A stretch of DNA of 64,000 bases from Rhizophagus irregularis (Eukaryota > Glomeromycota > Glomeromycetes > Glomerales > Glomeraceae): the NCBI RefSeq assembly GCF_026210795.1, contig NC_089438.1:3369501-3433500 (forward strand), in the 5' to 3' direction. The notes below the pieces were generated by a model. That model did no database searches, had not been told where the DNA came from, and saw only the letters and a program-made list of their open reading frames with translations. A program made the translations under genes and the position numbers. This document shows, piece by piece, positions 13,158 through 23,599 of this stretch; position 1 is the first letter of the stretch; each line of letters begins with the position of its first letter.

Positions 13158-13957
13158 TATAATCGGGTGTTTCGCTCGATTTTATTTTCTCTTGTTTATA
13201 ATCGGGTGTTTCGCTCGATTTTTTTCTCTTCTTTATAATCGGGTGTTTCGCTCGATTTTTCTCTTCTTTATAATCGGGTGTTTCGCTCGATTTTATTTTC
13301 TCTTCTTTATAATCGGGTGTTTCGCTCGATTTTTTTCTCTTCTTTATAATCGGGTGTTTCGCTCGATTTTATTTTCTCTTCTTTATAATCGGGTGTTTCG
13401 CTCGATTTTTTCTCTTCTTTATAATCGGGTATTTCGCTTGATTTTATTTTCTCTTCTTTATAATCGGGTGTTTCGCTCGATTTTTTTCTCTTCTTTATAA
13501 TCGAGTGTTTCGCTCGATTTTTCTCTTCTTTATAATCGGGTGTTTCGCTCGATTTTTCTCTTCTTTATAGTCGGGTGTTTCGCTCGATTTTATTTTCTCT
13601 TCTTTATAATCGGGTGTTTCGCTCGATTTTTCTCTTCTTTATAGTCGGGTGTTTCGCTCGATTTTATTTTCTCTTCTTTATAATCGGGTGTTTCGCTCGA
13701 TTTTTTTCTCTTCTTTATAATCGGGTGTTTCGCTCGATTTTTTTCTCTTTATAATCGGGTGTTTCGCTCGATTTTTTTCTCTTCTTTATAATCGGGTGTT
13801 TCGCTCGATTTTTTTCTCTTCTTTATAATCGGGTGTTTCGCTCGATTTTTTTCTCTTCTTTATAATCGGGTGTTTCGCTCGATTTTTTTCTCTTCTTTAT
13901 AATCGGGTGTTTCGCTCGATATTTTTTTCTCTTCTTTATAATCGGGTGTTTCGCTCA
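13158..13957. repeat. Minisatellite, 22 copies of a 34-40 bp hairpin unit
   Basis: Each unit reads TATAATCGGGTGTTTCGCTC followed by GA and a T-rich tail with TCTCTTC. I count 22 TTTCGCT cores. Length differences lie in the T run and an optional ATTTTC insert. The core AUCGGGUG-UUU-CGCUCGAU folds as RNA into an 8-bp stem with two wobble pairs and a UUU loop. One copy (about 13501) has TCGAGTG, which turns a wobble into a Watson-Crick pair. The open frame running through 13192-13500 is a by-product of the repeat and not a gene. The last unit changes to CGCTCAGAT just before the next exon. Confidence 0.9.
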
Positions 13958-13962
13958 GATAA

Positions 13963-14331
13963 GTGTTAGTTAACCCTTTTCATTTTAAAGAAAATTTAAG
14001 GCGGCAAAGCGAACAAGCCACAACGATACCTTCGGTAGTATCTCCTTCCTATAATAATATCAATAATGAACTGATTGAACCGTCATATCAGCCAGTTGAC
14101 GATCCTCCTACTTATTCGCGAGCAAATGTTGGTCGGGTAGTTTTATCTCAATTTACTGAATTTAGATGCTTGAGGGGTCATTTACATATAGATCAGGAGG
14201 ATCTAGATGGGTGTTACAAGAAATTTATTAAGAAATATGGTAATGACGTTGATAAGTTTATGGATATTTATAGTTGTAATAGACTTGAAGCCGAAGATTT
14301 TATTTTAAAGTATACATGGTATAATTTTTGA
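13963..14331 (+). CDS. Orphan terminal exon of an unrecognised protein
   Basis: An open frame of about 120 codons has no ATG near its 5' end and is closed by TAA at 13960-13962, so it should be a 3' exon. The AG at 13968-13969 (TGTTAG, after the pyrimidine-rich minisatellite) is a usable acceptor. The peptide has a low-complexity polar N-part with PSYQPVDDPPTYSR and a compact C-part with FRCLRGHLHIDQEDLDGCYK and NDVDKFMDIYSCNRLEAEDF, then ends in KYTWYNF. I recognise no family. The C-part has normal amino-acid composition and looks like real protein, unlike the repeat-derived frames around it. If this is an exon, the whole minisatellite sits in the preceding intron. No upstream exon could be identified. 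Confidence 0.4.
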   Translation: MLVNPFHFKENLRRQSEQATTIPSVVSPSYNNINNELIEPSYQPVDDPPTYSRANVGRVVLSQFTEFRCLRGHLHIDQEDLDGCYKKFIKKYGNDVDKFMDIYSCNRLEAEDFILKYTWYNF

Positions 14332-14340
14332 AATATAATT

Positions 14341-14690
14341 TCAAAAAATCTTTATTAAAGCTGGACGAGACATAGAATTATAAATGCAATAACAATTTAT
14401 CAGAATTATCCAAATCTTAGATATCTTAGTATGCCAATGAAGGAATAAAATTTTCCTGAATTTGAAAGGTTATTAATTAATTGTCAAAATTTAAATGGAT
14501 TGATTTTTAAAAATGAAATATCTTTTAAGATAGGCATCCTATGATGTTACGAATCAATCGGGTGAATTTTGATGATAATCGAGAGGTAGAGAAATTAGAA
14601 GAGCTAGTTAAAAAATATGAAGTAAAAGGAATAGTTCAAAGATGTGACTTTGATTGTTTTTGTGATTATGAAGAATTTGATTGAATTTGA
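14341..14690 (+). pseudogene. F-box/LRR-type protein, C-terminal remnant
   Basis: Fragments in shifting frames read AITIYQNYPNLRYLSMPMKE, stop, NFPEFERLLINCQNLNGLIF, and after a gap HPMMLRINRVNFDD, EKLEELVKKYEVKGIVQR. The phrases YPNLRYL, LLINCQNLNGLI and the closing LEELVKKYEVKGIV match the leucine-rich tail of the large F-box-like families of glomeromycotan fungi. An in-frame stop and frame changes show it is dead. It lies directly after the orphan exon on the same strand; whether they once belonged to one gene is unclear. A further open patch at about 15110-15255 (DQLIKITDEIEDINIIQLNG) may be related debris. Confidence 0.5.
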
Positions 14691-15419
14691 AGAAAACTAG
14701 ATGTTTATTAGCTACAAGTATCTTATTATGTATAGAAATATCTTATATGTATATATATATATGGGCTTTATTAAATATAAATAGTAAAGATAATAGATAA
14801 TACTTTTATGTGAAAAAAAAACAAGTTATTTTATTTAATATGATATAATTTTATCTTATGGTGTTAATTTCAAATTTTAATTACCTCACAGAAAAATTAC
14901 TAATTGAAGGAATTGAAGGTCATGGTTATTGTCACACGTAAAATAATGATTACGAAAAACAAATCAAAGTAAAGTCCAACAAGTTATGTATAGCTAAGTT
15001 TTCACCTTTTACACGACTTAAAATATAATTTTCAATATCACCGTTATTCTTAAAAGAAAACATAAACTATCTTTAGTATTGTCATTAACATTGACATGCT
15101 GAATTAATCTCGGAATGGATCAATTGATTAAAATTACAGATGAGATAGAGGATATAAATATAATACAATTGAATGGGAATCTAGTGAGTTATAATGATTT
15201 TGGAATCAATATTATTTTTCTTAATAGTAATACGAGATTTGATCGTTTAATTGATTGATTGTTAGAATCTAAAAAAAATATTTTTTTGTCAAAATTTTTA
15301 TTTAAGGATTTGTAGATTCATCAAAATAGAATTATAAAATCTAAATTATTAATTTTTAGTTTAAACAAATAAATTATCAATTTCAGCTTAAATATATTTT
15401 TTTACTTAGTAAAAATGAA

Positions 15420-15725
15420 AAACATATTAAGTAAAATTTGATTATATCACAACACTGCCATTGATCTATACCTAAAAAGTGAAAGAATGAAAAAAATAGG
15501 AGGAAATAAATTAGTAAAAAAATAATTATGAAATAAAATCAGAAAAAAGATGCTTACTGTAGCACCGCAGCATCAATCCAGTTATTGATTCAAATCTAAA
15601 GGGCGAAAGAATGAAAAAAATTAGTAAAAAAAATATTTAGAAAAAAAAATTATTATTAAGAATAAGAATCGAAAAAAAAGGTGCTTACTGAAACACCAAT
15701 CACTGATCTAGATTCAAGTCTAAAA
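15420..15725. repeat. Imperfect tandem repeat of about 140 bp
   Basis: Two to three units share the order AAAGTGAAAGAATGAAAAAA, an A-rich tract with AATTAGTAAAAAAA, then GAAAAAAGATGCTTACTGTA, GCACCGCAGCATCAATCCA and CTGATTCAAATCTAAA. The second unit starts at about 15600 (GGGCGAAAGAATGAAAAAAA). The third breakpoint is at about 15715. No coding signal is present. Confidence 0.55.
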
Positions 15726-15956
15726 AAACAAAATAAATAATAATGTACTTTATAACAATAATAAAAAATATATATAAAATTAAATAATAAAAATGCAAGT
15801 ATAGATTATAAAGGAAAAAAAAAACAAAAAAAATTTGGTTTAATCGAATACTTTTAAAAAAAAATTTTTGGTTTTAAAAAAAACAAGATCAAAACAGGGA
15901 AAAAAAAATACTGAGTGTAAAATGGATGACTTACAATTTTTTTTTTAGTATTAAAT

Positions 15957-16180
15957 GTACAATTATTGATGATCATGTAATTATACTGAATACTTTAGAT
16001 GCTCCAACAGTTCCCATTTCCTAGTATTAATTCATATTCTGTGTAAGATACATGGCATATAGATGCCTATATAGTGATGATAGAAGATCTAAAATCATGT
16101 GGATTTATTTTACATCTTTGAATTTTTTACATAATTTACCTTGGTTTCAATTTTTAGATTTTTCATTTAGTTCTGATCTG
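15957..16180. repeat. Dispersed repeat, copy 1
   Basis: The segment with ATAGATGCCTATATAGTGATGA, AAAATCATGTGGATTTATTT, ACATAATTTACCTTGGTTTC recurs at 23600-23960 with about 80% visible similarity. It also shares a CATTCTG..TGAGGTATATGGC-type flank. This is an interspersed element of unknown class. The small open frame at 16052-16246 lies across it and is not supported. Confidence 0.5.
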
Positions 16181-16533
16181 ATTATATCTAGTTTTAGTCT
16201 TTCCTCTCATTTATTGCTTCCCCTTTGTTTTTACTTTTGTGTTTAATTCCTTTGTTCTTTCACTGCTATGGTGACTAGTTCTCCATTACCATTCCAACAA
16301 AGGGTGGGTCTGTCTGTTAGATTTTGTGCATTTAGTTTAGATCAATATTTTTTATGTCTAGTAATTTCTATGCATAATATTTTCATATCTTTCTAATGTA
16401 TCTGCCTTTCTTAAGTTAAAATAAAAATAAAAATAAAATAGATTATTCCAACTTGCCTGGTTGTGACTCTATCTCACCATCCTTTCATTAGAACTGTATT
16501 GGCTACTTGGATTATATCACCTTGAAAATGGGT

Positions 16534-16660
16534 TATATAAAAAGTGAATTGTGGTATCAAAATTCACTTTCTTATATTGATTTTATATATAAAAAGTGAA
16601 TTGCAGTATCAGAATTTACTTTCTTATATTAATTTTATATATAAAAAGTGAATTGCCATT
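16534..16660. repeat. 57-bp tandem repeat with inverted AAAGTGAATT/AATTCACTTT
   Basis: Three starts of ATAAAAAGTGAATTG occur at about 16538, 16591 and 16642. The first two continue with GTATCA, AATTCACTTTCTTATATT and GATTTTATAT. Within each unit AAAGTGAATT and AATTCACTTT can pair into a hairpin. Confidence 0.65.
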
Positions 16661-16689
16661 TTTTTTGATGTTTTAATAAAAATCCTGAA

Positions 16690-16801
16690 AATTTTCAGAT
16701 TTCAGTTTAGGTCAGGTTAAACAGATAATCTGGTATAACCTGACCTGACCTGACCTGGTTTATCAATTAAGCTGACCTGACCTGACCATTCAGAACTCTA
16801 G
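16690..16801. mobile_element. Transposon right end with ACCTG-type subterminal repeats
   Basis: The DNA is dense in CCTGACCTGACCTGACCTG and ends CATTCAGAACTCTA at 16800-16801. The reverse complement TAGAGTTCTGAATGG matches the start of another end at 18178 (TAGAGTTCTGAACAGG). TAGAG fits the hAT terminal consensus YARNG, and short tandem subterminal motifs are typical transposase-binding sites in hAT elements. The paired left end is not clear. Confidence 0.45.
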
Positions 16802-17559
16802 TGGCAATTAAATTTTAGCAAAATCAGAAGCATTATATTTTTTCAAAGAAGTATTTTTTCATAAATATATATATCTAACATTCAAAATGTTTGTTTAAAA
16901 AGTCATTCAGAATTAACTATATAACTTACAAATATGTGCTATAAAATTGTAATTTATTAAATTTATTATGTTTTTACTAAGGCGATTTTAATGTATCATT
17001 TATTTTATTATAAATCTAAGTCTTTATTATATTTTTTTTTAGTTATTAGGTGTCAAGTTATCCAATGACCAATATCAGTTAATCACTTGACTAACTGTTT
17101 AACCTATTAGTAATATCTGTCAACTTATTAATAATTACACTTTACAAATAAATTAGTATTAAATAAAAAGAAATTTGAAATTTCATAAATCATCATTTTT
17201 GTCAGAAATGTTGGCAATCCAAAATGATATATTTTCTTTTTATTATATTTTCAGTATATCTAATTCATTAAATGGTCAATACCCAAATTCCAACATTTCC
17301 AAAAAAAGTAATAAAAATATCTCTAATAAAAGATAATAAACATGAAACAATCAATTTATTGATTAAAATTGAATGATTTTCATTTTATATTTGTTTTATA
17401 CTTGGTGCTCAGATTTCTTTTTTCAATTATAATTTCAGTTTTTAGGATAATTTGTAATCAAAATATTTCAAGTAATTTAGTATAACTCTCTTTAACAATT
17501 AAAATCTTTTAAAACATATTGGTGGATTACTAATATTACTGTTACTTATTCCCTATGAA

Positions 17560-17800
17560 AAGTCTTTATACTTAAAATATACTGAAATTTTTATTAAAAT
17601 ATACTTAAAATAAGTATCAATTTTAATTTGTGATATACTTATAATATACTTAAAATATGCCAAAAATACTTTTGAAATATACTTTAATGTACTTGTTTTT
17701 TGCCCAAGTACTTAAATTATACTTAAATATACTTAAACTAGAATTTAAGTACAATATAAATGTATTTTTATATACTTAAAATATTATTATAATATATTTA
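17560..17800. repeat. ATACTTAAA-type short tandem repeat
   Basis: The motif ATACTTAAA(A/T) or its near relatives recur more than ten times at irregular 10-25 bp spacing. No larger unit was seen. Confidence 0.55.
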
Positions 17801-17924
17801 AATTAAAACTAGAGTAACTTGGTAATTGTTAGTGAGTTATAATCATTATACTGCCAGATTGACTCAAAAATTTTGGGTCGGGTCATCAAACGTTTTTATA
17901 ATTAAATATAAAAAAAATTGATTT

Positions 17925-18175
17925 TTTTTTATTAAAAACGTCAGACTTGACGTTTTTATGATTAAAAAATCATTTTTACGTTAGATTTGATTAAAAATCA
18001 AAAAAATTGATTTTTTTGGTTAAAAACGTAAGACTTGGCGTTTTTGTAATTAATAATCAAAAAAAAATGATTTTATTAATTAAAAACGTCAGACTTGACG
18101 TTTTTGTAATTAAAAAATCAAAAACTGAATTTTTTTAGTTAAAAAACGTCAGACTTGACGTTTCTGTGGTTAAAA
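17925..18175. repeat. Palindromic AACGTCAGACTTGACGTT repeat
   Basis: Five degenerate copies of a 7-bp-arm palindrome, AACGTCA-GACT-TGACGTT, are spaced about 60 bp apart by A/T-rich linkers containing ATTAAAAAATCA or its complement. The arms contain ACGTCA, a core bound by bZIP (CRE/ATF-type) factors. Since they sit in a tandem array I take them as repeat-borne. Confidence 0.6.
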
Positions 18176-18177
18176 AT

Positions 18178-18320
18178 TAGAGTTCTGAACAGGTTGTCCA
18201 AATTCAGGTAACCTGACAGGTTGACCTGAATTTATCAGGTCAGGTTTAGCAATTTCAATTTGGCATCAGTTCAGGTTGTAACATCAGTAAAATCTGAATG
18301 ACCTGTTGACCTGAAACTAA
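18178..18320. mobile_element. hAT-like transposon left end with AGGTT/ACCTG subterminal repeats
   Basis: Starts TAGAGTTCTGAACAGGTTG and continues with many CAGGTAACCTGACAGG and GACCTGAA motifs. The end sequence matches the inverted end at 16801. The element may run right to about 19923, where CCTGACCTGACCTGACCTGA recurs, which would make the arrays between them part of one large non-autonomous element. This pairing is inference. Confidence 0.4.
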
Positions 18321-18339
18321 CAATACTATTATTTTATAA

Positions 18340-18560
18340 TAATATATTAAAAAAAACATTGGGAAAATGATTTTTCTATAAGATTATATTAGAAAAAAAC
18401 ATTTCGCAACTTTTTTTTTGATATTTTATTGAAAAATGTTGCGAAAACATTTTTTCTATAATATTATATTAAAAAAAAATGTTTTGCAACTTTTTTTTTG
18501 ATATTTTATTGAAAAACGTTGCAAAAACATTTTTTCTATAAGATTATATTAGAAAAAAAC
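18340..18560. repeat. 80-bp tandem repeat with GTTGCGAAAACGTTTT palindromes, left block
   Basis: Units contain TTTGATATTTTATTGAAAAA, CGTTGCGAAAACATTTTTTC, TATAATATTATATTA and AAAAAACGTTTCGCAAC-like parts. The same unit is tandemly arranged at 19195-19825, so this block was split from that one by the 18590-19085 array. The CGTTGCGAAAACG core is partly self-complementary with the neighbouring TTTCGCAAC. Confidence 0.6.
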
Positions 18561-18589
18561 GTTTTTAAAATTATTTTTAAATTAAAACT

Positions 18590-19085
18590 AATACTAAATT
18601 AGCTAAATTAGAATTAAGCAGTATTAAGAAAAATTCGCGAGAATTTCCCTTGATACTGCTTAATTTTTTAAATTAAAACCTAATACTAAATTAGCTAAAT
18701 TAGAATTAAGCAGTATTAAGAAAAATTCGCGAGAATTTCTCTTGATACTGCTTAATTTTTTAAATTAAAACCTAATACTAAATTAGCTAAATTAGAATTA
18801 AGCAGTATTAAAAAAAATTCGTGAGTATTTTCCTTGATACTGCTTAATTTTTTAAATTAAACCTAATACTAAATTAGCTAAATTAGAATTAAGCAGTATT
18901 AAGAAAAATTCATGAGAATTTCCCTTAATACTGCCTAATTTTTTAGGTTAAAACCTAATACTAAATTAGCTAAATTATAATTTAAGCAGTATTAAGAAAA
19001 ATTTGCGAGAATTCTCCTTGATACTGCTTAATTTTTTAAATTAAAACCTAATACTAAATTAGCTAATTAGAATTAAGCTATTAGG
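18590..19085. repeat. Five-copy tandem repeat of about 110 bp, each a long hairpin
   Basis: Each unit has CCTAATACTAAATTAGCTAA, then TTAAGCAGTATTAAG, a centre AAATTCGCGAGAATTT, and TTGATACTGCTTAA. The outer arms (TTAAGCAGTAT / ATACTGCTTAA) and the central near-palindrome would let every unit fold into a nested hairpin. Units start at about 18605, 18705, 18795, 18885 and 18975; arm mutations are few, notably in the fourth copy. Confidence 0.7.
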
Positions 19086-19194
19086 TTGTAACATAGATTT
19101 TTTCGAATGTCATGATTTTATTGAAATGAACAAGTTCAAAATAAATCATATTTCATATACTTTACATTTTATAGTCCTAACTCCCCTTTAAACA

Positions 19195-19825
19195 GAACTC
19201 TTGTTTTATTGAAAAATATTGCGAAGACGTTTTTTCTATAGAAAAAAACATTTTGCAATGTTTTTTTTTTGATATTTTATTGAAAAACGTTGCAAAATAT
19301 TTTTTCCTAATATAATGATATAGAAAAAAACGTTTTCACAACGTTTTCCAATAAAATATCAAGAAAAATGTTGCAAAATGTTTTTTCCTAATATAATGTT
19401 GTAGAAAAAATGTTTCGCAACATTTTTCTTGATATTTTATTGGAAAACGTTGTGAAAACGTTATTTCTATATCATTATATTAGGAAAAAATGTTTGCAAC
19501 ATTTTTCTTGATATTTTATTGCGAAATCGATTTTTCTATAAGATTATATTAGGAAAAAATGTTTTGCAACGTTTTTCTTGATATTTTATTGAAAAACGTT
19601 GCGAAAACGTTTTTTCTATAACATTATATTAGGAAAAAATGTTTCGCAACTTTTTTTTTGATATTTTATTGAAAAACGTTGCGAAAACGTTTTTTCTATA
19701 ACATTATATTAGGAAAAAATGTTTCGCAACATTTTTTTTTATATTTTATTGAAAAACGTTGTGAAAACATTTTTTATATAACATTATATTAGAAAAAAAC
19801 ATTGCGCAACGTTTTTTTCAATAAT
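19195..19825. repeat. 80-bp tandem repeat with GTTGCGAAAACGTTTT palindromes, main block
   Basis: At least six units of about 80 bp (for example starts near 19561, 19641 and 19721). Each holds TTGATATTTTATTGAAAAAC, GTTGCGAAAACGTTTTTTCT and ATAACATTATATTAGGAAAA. Some units near 19310-19400 are inverted. Same family as 18340-18560. Confidence 0.65.
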
Positions 19826-19837
19826 TTAATAAAAATC

Positions 19838-20125
19838 ATTTGGGTTAACCTGAAATTTTTTAGGTTTCAGGTCAGGTCAGGTCAAACAGATAATCTGATA
19901 TAACCTGACCTGACCTGACCTGACTAGAGCTCCGCACGGGTCGGGTCAGGTCGGGTAATTTGTCTGACCCGAACCAAAAATTTTTATCAGGTCGGGTCGG
20001 GTCGGGTAACCTGCTCTGACCTGACCTGACCCGTTTGACCTGAAAGTATTCGGGTCATTTCAGGTAACCCATTTTGACCTGAAAATATTCGGGTCATTTC
20101 AGGTGACCGGGTAACCTGATTTATA
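19838..20125. mobile_element. Nested hAT-like ends with CCTGA and CGGGT subterminal repeats
   Basis: 19850-19923 repeats the segment GTCAAACAGATAATCTG and CCTGACCTGACCTGACCTGA seen at 16700. Directly after it, a new end starts TAGAGCTCCGCACGGGTCGG, followed by CGGGTCGGGTCGGGTAACCT, GACCTGACCTGACCCG and two copies of GACCTGAAA-TATTCGGGTCATTTCAGGT. The abrupt change from CCTGA to CGGGT motifs at a TAGAG terminus suggests one element inserted beside or into another. No matching right terminus of the second was found. Confidence 0.45.
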
Positions 20126-20199
20126 AAAAAAAGAAAAAACGTTGAGAAACGTTCTTTTTAAATTAATTGTATATTAAAAAACATTTTTGCAACGTTTTT

Positions 20200-21810
20200 T
20201 TTATTTAATAAAATGCTAAAAAATGCCGTTTCAGCATTTTTCCATCAAATAATATGAAAAAATGCCGTTTTGGCGATTTTTTCATAAAAGAAGTGGAAAA
20301 AAATGCCGTTTTGGCATTTTTCCATAAGATAATATGAAAAAAGCCGATTTTGCGATTTTTTTCATAAAAGAAGTGAAAAAAAATGTCATTTTGGCGATTT
20401 TTTTCATAAAAGAAGTGAAAAAAAATGCCAAAACGGCATTTTTCCATAAGATAATATGAAAAAAGCCGCTTTGGCGATTTTTTTCATAAAAGAAGTGAAA
20501 AAAAATGCCGTTTTGGCATTTTTACATAAAACAATATGAAAAAACGCTGTTTTGGCGATTTTTTTCATAAAAGAAGTGAAAAAAAATACCAAAACGGCAT
20601 TTTTCCATAAGATAATATGAAAAAATTGCTGCTTTGGCGATTTTTTTCATAAAAGAAATGAAAAAAAATGCCGTTTTGGCATTTTTACATAAAATAATAT
20701 GAAAAAACGCTGTTTTGGCGATTTTTTTCATAAAAGAAGTGAAAAAAAATGCCAAAACGGCATTTTTCCATAAGATAATATGAAAAAATTGCCGCTTTGG
20801 CAATTTTTTTCATAAAAGAAGTGAAAAAAAAATGCCGTTTTGGCATTTTTACATAAAATAATATGAAAAAACGCCGTTTTGGCGATTTTTTTCATAAAAG
20901 TGAAAAAAAATGCCAAAACGGCATTTTTTCATTAAATAATATGAAAAAATGCCATTTTGGCGATTTTTTTCATAAAAGAAGTGAAAAAAAATGTCGTTTT
21001 GGCGATTTTTTTCATAAAAGAAGTGAAAAAAAATGTCGTTTTGGCGATTTTTTTCATAAAAGAAGTGAAAAAAATGCCAAAACGGCATTTTTCCATAAGA
21101 TAATATGAAAAATGCCGCTTTGGCGATTTTTTTCATAAAAGAAGTGAAAAAAAAATGCCGTTTTGGCATTTTTACATAAAATAATATGAAAAAACGTCGT
21201 TTTGGCGATTTTTTTCATAAAAAAGGGGAAAAAAATGCTAAAATGGCATTTTTCCATATTATCTTATAAAAAAATTGCCGCTTTGGCGATTTTTTTCATA
21301 AAAGAAATGAAAAAAAATGCCGTTTCGGCATTTTTCCATAAGATAATATGAAAAAAGCCGCTTTGGCGATTTTTTTCATAAAAGAAGTGAAAAAAAATGC
21401 CGTTTCGGCATTTTTCCATTAAATAAAATGAAAAAACGCCGTTTTGGCGATTTTTTTCATAAAAGAAGTGAAAGAAAATGCCAAAACGGCATTTTTTTCA
21501 TTAAATAATATGAAAAAAATGCCGTTTTGGCAATTTTTTTCATAAAAGAAGTGAAAAAAAATGCCAAAACTGCATTTTTCCATAAGATAATATGAAAAAA
21601 TGCCGCTTTGGCGATTTTTTCATAAAAGAAATGAAAAAAAATGCCGAAACGGCATTTTTCCATTAAATAATATGAAAAAATGCCGTTTTGGCGATTTTTT
21701 TCATAAAAGAAGTGAAAAAAAATGCCAAAATGGCATTTTTCCATTAAATAATATGAAAAAATGCCATTTTGGCGTTTTTTTTTAATAATATTATATGAAA
21801 AAATGCTGAA
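20200..21810. repeat. 1.6-kb satellite of GCCGTTTTGGC hairpins with about 163-bp higher-order period
   Basis: The array alternates AAAATGCCGTTTTGGCATTT, CATAAGATAATATGAAAAA and TTGGCGATTTTTTTCATAAAAGAAGTG-type modules (each under 50 bp). TGCCGTTTTGGCA-like and TGCCAAAACGGCA-like cores are near-palindromes. The distinctive junction TTTTTACATAAAA recurs at about 20519, 20681, 20845 and 21168, giving spacings near 162, 164 and 323 bp, so there is a higher-order unit. The many short Phe/Lys-rich open frames on both strands are by-products of the repeat and not genes. Confidence 0.85.
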
Positions 21811-21971
21811 ACGTTTTTTCTACAATTTTTTTTATTTTTTTGCAATATTTTATGAAATTTTAATGATCAACAAAAAAATGAAATTATGCAAATATTGAAT
21901 GATGCAACAATTTAACAGGGAATTTTAGTGGCACAGGAAGAGTTTTTGCGAAAAGTTGGCATTAGAAGTTT

Positions 21972-22058
21972 TTTTCATTGTCATTGTCATTGACATTGAC
22001 ATTGACATTGACATTGACATTGTCACTGACATTGACATTGTCATTGACATTGACATAA
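21972..22058. repeat. (CATTGA)n hexanucleotide microsatellite
   Basis: About 14 uninterrupted or nearly uninterrupted CATTGA/CATTGT units. The frame reading ID repeats at 21956-22159 is a shadow of the microsatellite. Confidence 0.9.
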
Positions 22059-22659
22059 AGTTATATAAGATTAATCTGAGAGTTTTTTACCAAAAAGGAA
22101 ATTTTTTTATAAAAAGGGAAATGATTTTCAATTTCAAGGCAATTCAGCAGGTGTTTTAATAACAAATTGAGAAATGATTTCCATAGAAAATCTCGTGACA
22201 AAATTTATAATAAATTTAAAAATAAATGATCAATAAATGATCAACAAAATCGTTACTAGTTTTATAAAAAACGCCCAATAATATCTTTTTATTGTTTTAA
22301 TTTGGACAATATAAGTGTATTTTTACCACTTTTTGATTCTTATGCCATGAAATTATTTGATCTCTTAAATACTCATGCAGAATCTCCTAAGTTTATGATT
22401 GGATGTGTTCAAATTTTATTGATTATTTAGATGAACACATAATGATCATGTAACTATTTTACAATATAAAATTTTATTATATTTTTTGCTTAATTACATT
22501 CCAGAAGGTTTATTGTTTCCATTTAGAATAACTAAGTATCTTTGAAAGTAAATATTACAAATTTAGTACTTTTCATTGGACTTATTTTGATCAGGATAGT
22601 TGCTCATATTGATTAAAAAAGTAGGATAAATAATGAATTATTAAATCAAAAAAAACTGA

Positions 22660-23449
22660 TTAATTGCTAATTCGGTTAAAATCGGCAGTGTCTTACTATG
22701 TAAAATCGGGGCAAAAAAAGAAAATAATTATCTCTTGATCCAATGATCCAATTTCAATGAACTTTTTTTTGTTTTATAGATCTTGATTTCCTCAATAAAA
22801 TAAAAAATTTATTGAAATTGAAATACTAAATTATAAGAAAATCGTGAAAAAGTATTTCATATTATTATTATGACTAAATTTTAGTAAATCATAAAAAAAG
22901 AATTGATTCCTAATTCAGTGATCCAATTTCAATAATTTTTTTTTGTCTTTTAGGTCTTAACCTCTTCTTCACAATAAAAAAAAGTTTGTCAATATTGGAC
23001 TGCTAGATCGGAAGATAATCACAAAGATATATTTTGCCATATTATGAATCTAAAAATCGTCTGGCAAAATATGTTTTCGCAATTATCTCACGATCTAGAG
23101 GCCCAATTTTGACAAAATTTTTTTATTATGTAGAGATTATTGAGATCTAAATAACAAAAAAAAGTTTATCGAAATTGGATCACTGAATCAGGAGATAATT
23201 GTCTGCTTTGTTATTAATGGAATCTGATCGTTGTCAGTAAAATATGTTTTTGTGATTATCTCACAACCTAATGGTCCAATTTCAATGAAATTATTTTTAT
23301 TTTATAAAGGTAATTCAGACTTACAGAACAAAAAAAAGTTCATCAAAATTGGATTATTAGATCATATGATAATTATTTTTATTATTTGCACCAATTTCCC
23401 CAATTTTACATAGTAGGACACTGCTGATCTTAACCGAATTAGCAATTAA
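22660..23449. mobile_element. 790-bp foldback element with about 50-bp terminal inverted repeats
   Basis: The left end is TTAATTGCTAATTCGGTTAA, continuing with ATCGGCAGTGTCTTACTATG and TAAAATCGGGG. The inverted right end is TTAATTGCTAATTCGGTTAA with ATCAGCAGTGTCCTACTATG and TAAAATTGGGG, so about 46 of 50 positions agree. TTAA stands at both tips and could be a piggyBac-like target duplication or part of the TIR. The interior is four diverged tandem units of 130-190 bp sharing GATCCAATTTCAATGAA and GAGATAATT-type motifs, partly in inverted order. No coding capacity. It is a MITE/foldback of unassigned superfamily. Confidence 0.8.
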
Positions 23450-23599
23450 ATGTCTTCTCCTGCTGAACTTTATACAAGAATTTCATGCTGATATATATAG
23501 GTCAATTTGGAAATTATGGTATTCATATCTAAAAACTTGGAAGAGTGAGCACAACATTACCAACAAATGTTTTATCAATTATTGGAAAAAGAAACAAGG

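Noticed and set aside
13158-13957. Regularly spaced repeat that superficially resembles a CRISPR array
   Set aside because: The spacers are just variable T-rich tails of the unit and not unique sequences, there are no cas genes, and the setting is eukaryotic with spliceosomal introns.
17925-18175. ACGTCA cores as a cluster of CRE/bZIP regulatory sites
   Set aside because: They occur as part of a palindromic tandem repeat far from any gene, so no regulatory role can be argued from the sequence.
20205-21785. Cluster of 60-106 codon Phe/Lys-rich frames on both strands
   Set aside because: They are read-throughs of the GCCGTTTTGGC satellite in several registers. They overlap each other on both strands and show no start, splice or domain signal.
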